Shown piece by piece: positions 57,979-64,000 of a stretch of 64,000 nucleotides of DNA. Origin of the DNA: Eonycteris spelaea (taxonomy: Eukaryota > Chordata > Mammalia > Chiroptera > Pteropodidae); contig PUFA01000542.1 of NCBI GenBank assembly GCA_003508835.1, positions 1-64,000 of the forward strand, written 5' to 3'. The notes under the pieces are model-generated. The model did not search any database. It worked only from the letters and a program-made list of their open reading frames with translations, and was not told the origin of the DNA. A program made the position numbers and the translations under genes. How positions within the stretch are numbered: the first letter of the stretch is position 1; each line of letters starts with the position of its first letter.

Positions 57979-58485
57979 GTACAGAATGGTTTTCAAACTT
58001 CAGATGTTAGTAGTTTATACTTTGCCTCTAACTCAGGGAATTAAAATAATAATAGTTTTATTTGAAAATTAATTATATGTTGGGTAATAGATATCATAAA
58101 TAATAATTATAAGAGAATGTTCCTCTTATGCAACAATATGAAGTAATATTCATTTTAAATCATTGTGCCCATCATTGTCATTTGGCTGGTATTTCCTCCT
58201 GCTGTTCTATGAGACAAATTACTATTCTTAAAAAGTGGTTTTGTTCATTGACAATCAGGACATGTGTTAGAGTGGATATTGTTGCTTTGTGTTTTCTGTT
58301 AAGGGCACATAAATTAGGGGCTGAGAGGCTGACTCTTCTCTGTGAGTGTGTGTGACTATTTTGTTTCATATGTACCAGTCAGTGAAAATGCATAGATATG
58401 TAATGCATATATATGTTTATACTTATGCAAATGTAATTTGATTTTATTTTTTAAAATTCAACTTGCTTTTTGATAATTTCTTCAG

Positions 58486-58637
58486 CACATCATTGTGGTC
58501 ATTGTCCAAAGGAGTGGTTTACATATTCCAACAATTGCTATTACTTTAATACCAGAAGGAAAACGTGGACTGAGAGTCTGATGGCCTGTGCTTCTAAGAA
58601 CTCTAAGCTGCTTTATATAGATAATGAAGAAGAAATG
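58486..58637 (+). CDS. KLRC1-like: Gene 4 exon 4 (first lectin exon)
   Basis: 152 bases, open: [20 protein letters not shown], then [12 protein letters not shown] and KNSKLLY. It has more replacements than the other three copies. Confidence 0.9.
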
Positions 58638-59009
58638 GTAAGATTTTAAATGTTTCCAACATTTTATTAAAAGATTTTTTTGGTCTATTGGATATTATAG
58701 AATATATTCATATTTTTGTATACAACTGTAGTTTATCTTCAAGTCTGTTAATATACCATTGTTTGACACTGTAATCTTTCATTTATATTTTATGCCATTA
58801 AGAAACATATGATAATTTCCAGTTCTTAGATTTCATAGACAACCATGTTACCATAATTGCATTTCTCACCAATAAGTTTTGCTGTTTATTTTTACAATAT
58901 ATCAAGGAAACTAATCATGTCATCTTTGTGTAGATAGATTACAAACTAGAAAGACCTATGTAATTATAAATCAGATCATGAAACAGAAGTTTCCAGTTTG
59001 CAGTAGCTT

Positions 59010-60150
59010 ACTCCTGTCTATTTCCTCAATACTTCTCCTTCCTCATATAACTATTATTCTGATGTTTAATATTAAAATTATCTTGGCTTCATTTGAACTT
59101 TATGTAGTGGGGATCATTCAGTACGCATTTTATGTGTGTCTCTTTGCAATCCCCTATGACATTTTTGCAGTTCATCCATACTATTACATTTATCTGTACT
59201 TTATTAATTTCAGTGCTGTATTGTATATATATGACACCTTCAATCTATCCTACTCAGAATATAGTTGTTTTAGTAATGTGTGGGTATTATGAATAATTAT
59301 TTTATTAAAATCTTTAGGTACTTTTTTCAATTTTATTTTAATAATTTATATATCATATACAAATTATATGTAGAAAATATATGTATATAACTATTATATT
59401 TGTAATAATATAATGTTAATATAAATAAAATTATATTGTTATGATCATATATACATATAATTATATTGTTCTCTATGTGACAAAATAAAATAGCAGGGTC
59501 ATAAATATATGTATATGTCCAATTTATTTAATTAACACAACCATTTTTAGTTTATTGCGTAAATATATATTTTACCTTATAGTCCTTTGTTTTAAAACAA
59601 CACTATCAGGAATTTTATAAGTTTTTATAATTATATAAAAGTATCATTATGATATAAATAGACATTTTTCTGATTGCTATTAGACTGAACACATCTTTTT
59701 GGGCTACTTGTCGTTATGACATTCTCTTCTGAGAGACAGAGAAGTGTCTGTACATGTCTCTTGCCCATTTCTCCTATATGCCGTCTGTCATTTTTCTTCA
59801 TAGCAGTTCTTTTTCTCTTTCAAACATAAGCTCTTTGTTAAATTTATCAGATGCAAATAGCTTTTTTTGACTCCGTGACTTCATTTTCACTCTCTCCTGG
59901 AGTTTTTTAATGACCAGAATTTATTAAATGTTAGCAGAGTCCAACTTAATATTTTGAGTATTAGTGATCTTTCAGACTTATTCAGTATTCAGTTCAATTC
60001 GTGAAGATAATCTCCTACATTACTGTCCAGGTTGTATCTTTTTTCTTTATTTATTAACTTTTACATTTAAGTCTACATTGGGAATTTATATTTTGAGCTC
60101 TATACTTGTGAAGTTGATACTTTTCTACATAATTATGTAATCGATGGGTC
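59010..60150 (-). mobile_element. LINE-1 3' region, antisense, in gene 4 intron 4
   Basis: Duplicate of 30930-32060; the 104-codon hydrophobic frame at 58978-59292 is part of it. Confidence 0.62.
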
Positions 60151-60317
60151 ATAATTTATTGTGAAGATTATTTTTGCATAAGTAAGTATATTTACATATA
60201 TAATTCCACACATATAGGCTCTCATCTGTTTAATATAGAGATAATATATTTTATATATATCTTTATAAAAATGAAAATATATAAAATGTTATGTGTATGT
60301 AATGTTATATACACACA

Positions 60318-61157
60318 CAGTATTCCCATCTATATTAGGAGATATGTTCTAAGACCCCAGTGGATACTTCAAATCACAGATAGTACTGAACTTCATATAC
60401 ATGATGTTTTTTCTTATACATACATACCTATGATAAAGTTTAATTTACAAGTTATTCACAGTAAGAGTTTAACAAGAATAACTACTAATAAAATAGCTAC
60501 TAATAAAATGAATAACTACTAATAAAATTATGCAATATATTGACATACAAGTTATATAAATGTGGTCTCTCTCTCATCTCTATCTCAAAATATCTTAGTG
60601 TGCACCTATCTAGTTTGAAGTGCAGTAGCAAAATTAACACACATTTTTTTCCTTCACAATTTCACAGATAAAGGGTTATTTCTTACCATAGATTTTAGCA
60701 TTCTGCATAAGATTATTTTTTCTTTTCTTATTAAATCAAGGTTTTTCACTTTTTCCCTTAAAGGAAGCACTTCACAGTTTCTCTTTGGCATGTCCAAATT
60801 GCTAGAATCATCAGCCTTGAGCTTTGGTTCCCTTATTAAGTAGAATCAGGCTTACTTGAATCCAAGCTCTGAGACACTGCAGCAGTGGATCTGATAACCA
60901 AGAGACTAAGTACTAAGTGACTAACACTAATAGGCGGGGAGCATGTACAGTGTGGTTTGTAGGACCAAAGGATGATTGAGATCCTGGGCAGAAAGGAGTG
61001 GGACAGAGTGAGATTTCACCATGTTACTCAGAACTCCGCCCAATTAAAATTTATGAACTTTCTCATTTTGGCATTTCCTATTTAATGCTTTTGGTTCCAA
61101 GTTGACTGTGGGTATCTGAAACAGGGGAAATGAAACCAAAGATAAAGGAGAACTCTG
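60318..61157. mobile_element. Tigger-type DNA transposon in gene 4 intron 4
   Basis: Duplicate of 32229-33049. The left end CAGTATTCCCATC is better preserved here; the right end is GATAAAGGAGAACTCTG. Confidence 0.7.
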
Positions 61158-61364
61158 TGTATAAATCACAGTCTACATAGCCTGCAGGAGTTTGAGTAAA
61201 ATGGAGAAAACTTACCTCCCTTATGTCCCTTTACTGTTTCTATTCATAATATAATTGTCTTAACTGTTTTAAGTACATACATTGAGACTCACATGGGAGA
61301 ATGTTTTAATTTTGCCTTGACTATTAAACAATTTTGAAAACAGAAAAGAAGGAAAATTGATAAA

Positions 61365-61850
61365 TCTGATATATTTTTACTCTTTCTCTGTTTTCTTTTC
61401 CTTCCTGATAACCCAAGAGTCCCTCCTTTGGCATCTGTTTTCTGCTTAGAAAATTCCCTTTAGTTATTTTATTAAAGTTGACCTGGTGGAGACCCATTTT
61501 CTTAATTTTTTATCTGGTATGTCTTAATTTCCCCTTCAATTTTGAGTGGTATATTTGCTGGACTTTTTAAAGGTTTTTGGTTGGAATAAGGCAGTTGGTG
61601 TCTAAAAGTTTTCTGTCATTTTATTCTGCTCCTTTCATGGTCTTTTGACTGGAGAGAAAAGACTTTTCTTGTGACTTTTGCCTGTACCCACGGTGTTTGT
61701 GGTTTGCTAGCTACTCTGGCATCCAGTCTGAGATATATGAAGTAAAAAGTTATTCCAGGGAGTTTACCACCCCACCATACCATTCCTCATGTTCCAAGTT
61801 CTTACGACCTCGGACTGGAAAAAACACCTTTTTCTCGCTATTACCTACCA
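61365..61850. repeat. Probable degraded antisense L1 segment
   Basis: Duplicate of 33270-33760 in gene 2. Confidence 0.35.
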
Positions 61851-62319
61851 AATTGAGCAGTTTGAGCTGAAAAGGTAGCGGACAACTTACCACTCCTACC
61901 TCCACTGTGAATCAAGTCTTCCCCTGTAGTAACAACACCAATGATTTTTGCAGCTTCCCCCAACTGTAAAAATTGTCATTCTTCTTACTCACTGAGCTGA
62001 GATGGGGTGGGGGGCGACATAGGAGGAGTAGGCCAGAAGACTATATATTCGCTCCATTCTCACCTGAATTTCTAAAATCTTTTCCAATAATAAATATTCC
62101 ACAATTTATTAGTCTGCTCAATTTTCAGATCTCTGGAATTGTTATTGTTGTCAATTTGTCCTCTTTCTCATACTAATAGATTTTCAAAATGTGTCCATTG
62201 TGTAACAACTATTGTAAATTAAAAGGCTATAAATTAGAAAAATTAAGTCTATTTGTTTTTACAAATTCAAATTAGTGTACAAGCTTTTACTTGACTTCTC
62301 ATAACATTTTTTTATATAG

Positions 62320-62420
62320 AATTTTTTGAACAGTTTCATTCACTTTTCATGGATTGAACTGTCCCGCAAAAACGATAATTTGTGGGTGTGGTCAAATGAC
62401 TCAACTTTCTCTTCCAAAAG
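62320..62420 (+). CDS. KLRC1-like: Gene 4 exon 5 (lectin module II)
   Basis: 101 bases, phase 2, open: NFLNSFIHFSWIELSRKNDN, LWVWSNDSTFSSK. The WIxLS...WxW...S pattern is the usual group V lectin form (as in CD94), unlike SWIGVFR of genes 1/3. Confidence 0.82.
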
Positions 62421-62670
62421 GTAAGTTTCCTGAAAACTCAAATATTTTATGCCTCAAAAAAAATTAATCTTGGAAACAAGCAGCAATATAGAATAATTAT
62501 ATAAAGATAATTATTTGTTTTCATAGCAAAATTATAGGAGAAATATTCAAATTTAGATATGTAACTATTCGTATAAATATTTGTCAAAATTGGGTTAATA
62601 AATTGTTTATTCATCAAAATATTAAGATACACTTTACGAAATTCTTGACATGAGATTTTCTATATTTCAG

Positions 62671-62875
62671 GTTCTCAATAACTTCAGAGGTGGACAGGAA
62701 TTGTACATACGTGTATTTTGAAAGCACAAGCTTAATTCTCAATCCTGTTTCAAATTATACACGTATGTTTGTAAGCACCAGGCACTTTTGGTATGATGGT
62801 AATGTCACCATTTATAAACAACATATTTTTAGCTTCTTAAAAATACATGCAATGATTTTTCTAGGATGTATTTAA
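62671..62875 (+). CDS. KLRC1-like: Gene 4 exon 6 (lectin module II, run-on C-terminus)
   Basis: In phase it reads FSITSEVDRNCTYVYFES and continues NPVSNYTRMF to a late stop, adding NYT and NVT sequons. The canonical end SCFKLYTYVCKHQ is one frame away. Confidence 0.65.
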
Positions 62876-63270
62876 GACATTGTTTTGAGACCAGTTTTAG
62901 TTTCACATCAAAATTAAGAGAATGGTACCGAGCTTTCCATGTCTCCAGCCCCACACATGCAGAGCCTCCCCCTTTATCAACATCACTCACCAGAGTGGTA
63001 CATTTGTTTTGAGCGTAAATCTACTGTGATGCATGATATTTACCTAAATTCTATAGTTTATCTGATGCTTCACCCTTGGTATTATAGAATTATTTCTAAA
63101 TCTATATTAATTTTAAAAATATATATCTGGGTACATACATTACATTTTTAAGCTTTTGTTATCAATGAAAATAAATCACATATAATTATAAAGTACAATA
63201 CAAGGAATTGTTATATCTAAGTGTACAACGGTGTGAATAATTTTATCTCTATTTTCAAATTAATTGATTT
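62876..63270. other. 3' flank of gene 4
   Basis: Collinear with 34694-35169; dispersed-repeat-like stretch near 62890-63040 and AATAAA at 63170-63175. No gene. Confidence 0.4.
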
Positions 63271-63985
63271 GTTTTAGCCCTTGAACATTGAAAATGAGGA
63301 TTCAACAACCGAGGGTAGTGAGGTGCATGAGGCAGATTAAGTCAGGAGACAAAAACCAGGGCAACTTTGATTTAAAGACTTAACCATTAGTGGCAGTCAC
63401 CTACAAAGAGGGGAAAAAAAATTATAAGGAATACTGTATGGTTAAAAAGAGTAAAAAGTGAACTCATTTGGGAGTCAGGCCTGGTCCTTGAGGATGGGTT
63501 ATAGACTCCACTGCAGGCAGCGTGGCTGCAGATGACTTTATGGCGGGCATGTTCACTGGATTGCCCTGGCACAGAGCAGTTCCACAGTCTGCAGGCTGAA
63601 ATAGGTGAGGATGGATCTCAGGCTGTGACTGCAAACAGGAAGATCTCCCTGCCACCGTGACAGGCAGAGGCTGGAGGAGGAGAGCTAAGACTGACACTGG
63701 CCACAGAAACTTTCTGGAGGGCGAATACCACAGGAATTCCTGGGGCACACAGCTGGCAACCACACCACAGTAGCCAAAGGAGAGAAAACACCATGAAACG
63801 AGGAACAAGAGCCTGTTCTCTGGCAGTGTCTCCCCAGTGCCTTTTCCTGACAAAACTTAACATCACATGAGCTGACAAGGTAGAAAAAGGTATAAAATCT
63901 AACTCCATTATCTCAGAAAATACAGTGTAGGACAGATTTGGGAATAATACATTTGAGACTAATAAATTCATTGGCACTCATGATT
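63271..63985. repeat. Repeat block E, third copy
   Basis: Homologous to 35170-35865. It runs into the start of a further P copy at the window end (GATTATTTTGCAGCAATTA). This suggests the tandem array continues to the right. Minus-strand frames of 119 and 129 codons overlap here but are not kept in the other copies. Confidence 0.6.
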
Positions 63986-64000
63986 ATTTTGCAGCAATTA

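Larger units (their letters stand above)
56725..62875 (+). pseudogene. KLRC1-like: Gene 4: NKG2A-like ITIM gene with lectin module II, nearly open
   Basis: Exons: 56725-56911, 57293-57384, 57925-57978, 58486-58637, 62320-62420, 62671-62875. ITIMs VAYADL (Tyr8) and ITYAEL (Tyr40) mark an inhibitory cytoplasmic tail. The membrane segment GLLGVICLVLMSIVVIMLF is uncharged. Exons 1, 3, 4 and 5 have the right length and phase. Exon 2 is 92 bases instead of 96, so its donor is one base out of phase and splicing into the stalk gives an early stop. Exon 6 reads RNCTYVYFES and then runs on to TAA at 62873, missing the last two lectin cysteines, which lie in the neighbouring frame (stop 62794-62796). 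It may be a recent pseudogene, or intact if the exon 2 base is an assembly loss. Confidence 0.72.

Noticed and set aside
58978..59292. Hydrophobic 104-codon open frame (and its partner at 30897-31154)
   Set aside because: It sits in antisense L1 within intron 4; hydrophobicity comes from T-rich composition.
63464..63977. Minus-strand open frames of 129 and 119 codons
   Set aside because: They lie in block E, overlap in different frames, and are not preserved in the copies at 35500-35869 and 162-455. No domain was recognised.
1..64000. CRISPR arrays, operons, rRNA or tRNA genes
   Set aside because: No regular spaced repeats, cloverleaf-like genes or ribosomal sequence were seen; the window is interrupted mammalian DNA.
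1..64000. Lineage-specific SINEs as a species marker
   Set aside because: No convincing young SINE was found; the absence is suggestive but does not identify the species.

Overview
This is a 64 kb piece of mammalian genomic DNA holding four tandem, same-strand NKG2-type (KLRC family) natural-killer-cell lectin receptor genes. The recognition rests on the C-type lectin exon with its [17 protein letters not shown] motif, present four times, on transmembrane exons beginning with [11 protein letters not shown] or [11 protein letters not shown], and on six-exon genes with conserved splice phases. No Alu, rodent B1/B2, carnivore tRNA-Lys SINE or ruminant BovB was recognised. Repeats are old L1, L2, MIR and Tigger plus two solo LTRs. 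A low-SINE placental mammal such as a pteropodid bat, where NKG2 expansion is known, would fit, but the species is an inference only.

Layout, left to right. 1-451: end of a GC-rich repeat block (E) belonging to an upstream unit. 452-9497: flank P (L2, antisense L1). Gene 1: 9660-13773. 13774-16790: flank T (L1 pieces). 16800-25815: second copy of P. 25816-28490: flank U with a solo LTR. Gene 2: 28658-34693. 34694-35865: 3' flank and E. 35866-37963: shortened P with a second solo LTR. 37990-38850: shortened T. 38850-40975: sense L1. 40975-43520: U. Gene 3: 43654-47707. 47708-50650: T. 50920-54060: sense L1 with a nested Tigger. 54060-56590: U. Gene 4: 56725-62875. Then 3' flank and E to the end.

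The genes are mosaics of two 5' modules and two 3' modules, and all four combinations are present. Genes 1 and 2 carry an activating-type 5' half: no ITIM, and an Arg (gene 1) or Lys (gene 2) inside the transmembrane segment. Genes 3 and 4 carry an inhibitory 5' half with two ITIMs at Tyr8 and Tyr40 and an uncharged membrane segment. Genes 1 and 3 share lectin module I (classical NKG2A/C-like exons 5-6, flank T). Genes 2 and 4 share lectin module II (very different exons 5-6, flank E). The switch lies in the intron after the membrane exon. In genes 1 and 2 a strong new splice donor shortens the cytoplasmic exon to 23 codons and restores the splice phase, so the old ITIM-2 region has become intron and decays.

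Only gene 1 is open from ATG to stop (193 codons). Genes 2, 3 and 4 carry one-base indels that break the frame. One-base indels are also unusually common between paralogous introns, so part of the damage may be assembly error. Lesions shared by two copies (the donor region of genes 1/2, the frame change before the last cysteines of genes 2/4) are unlikely to be error.
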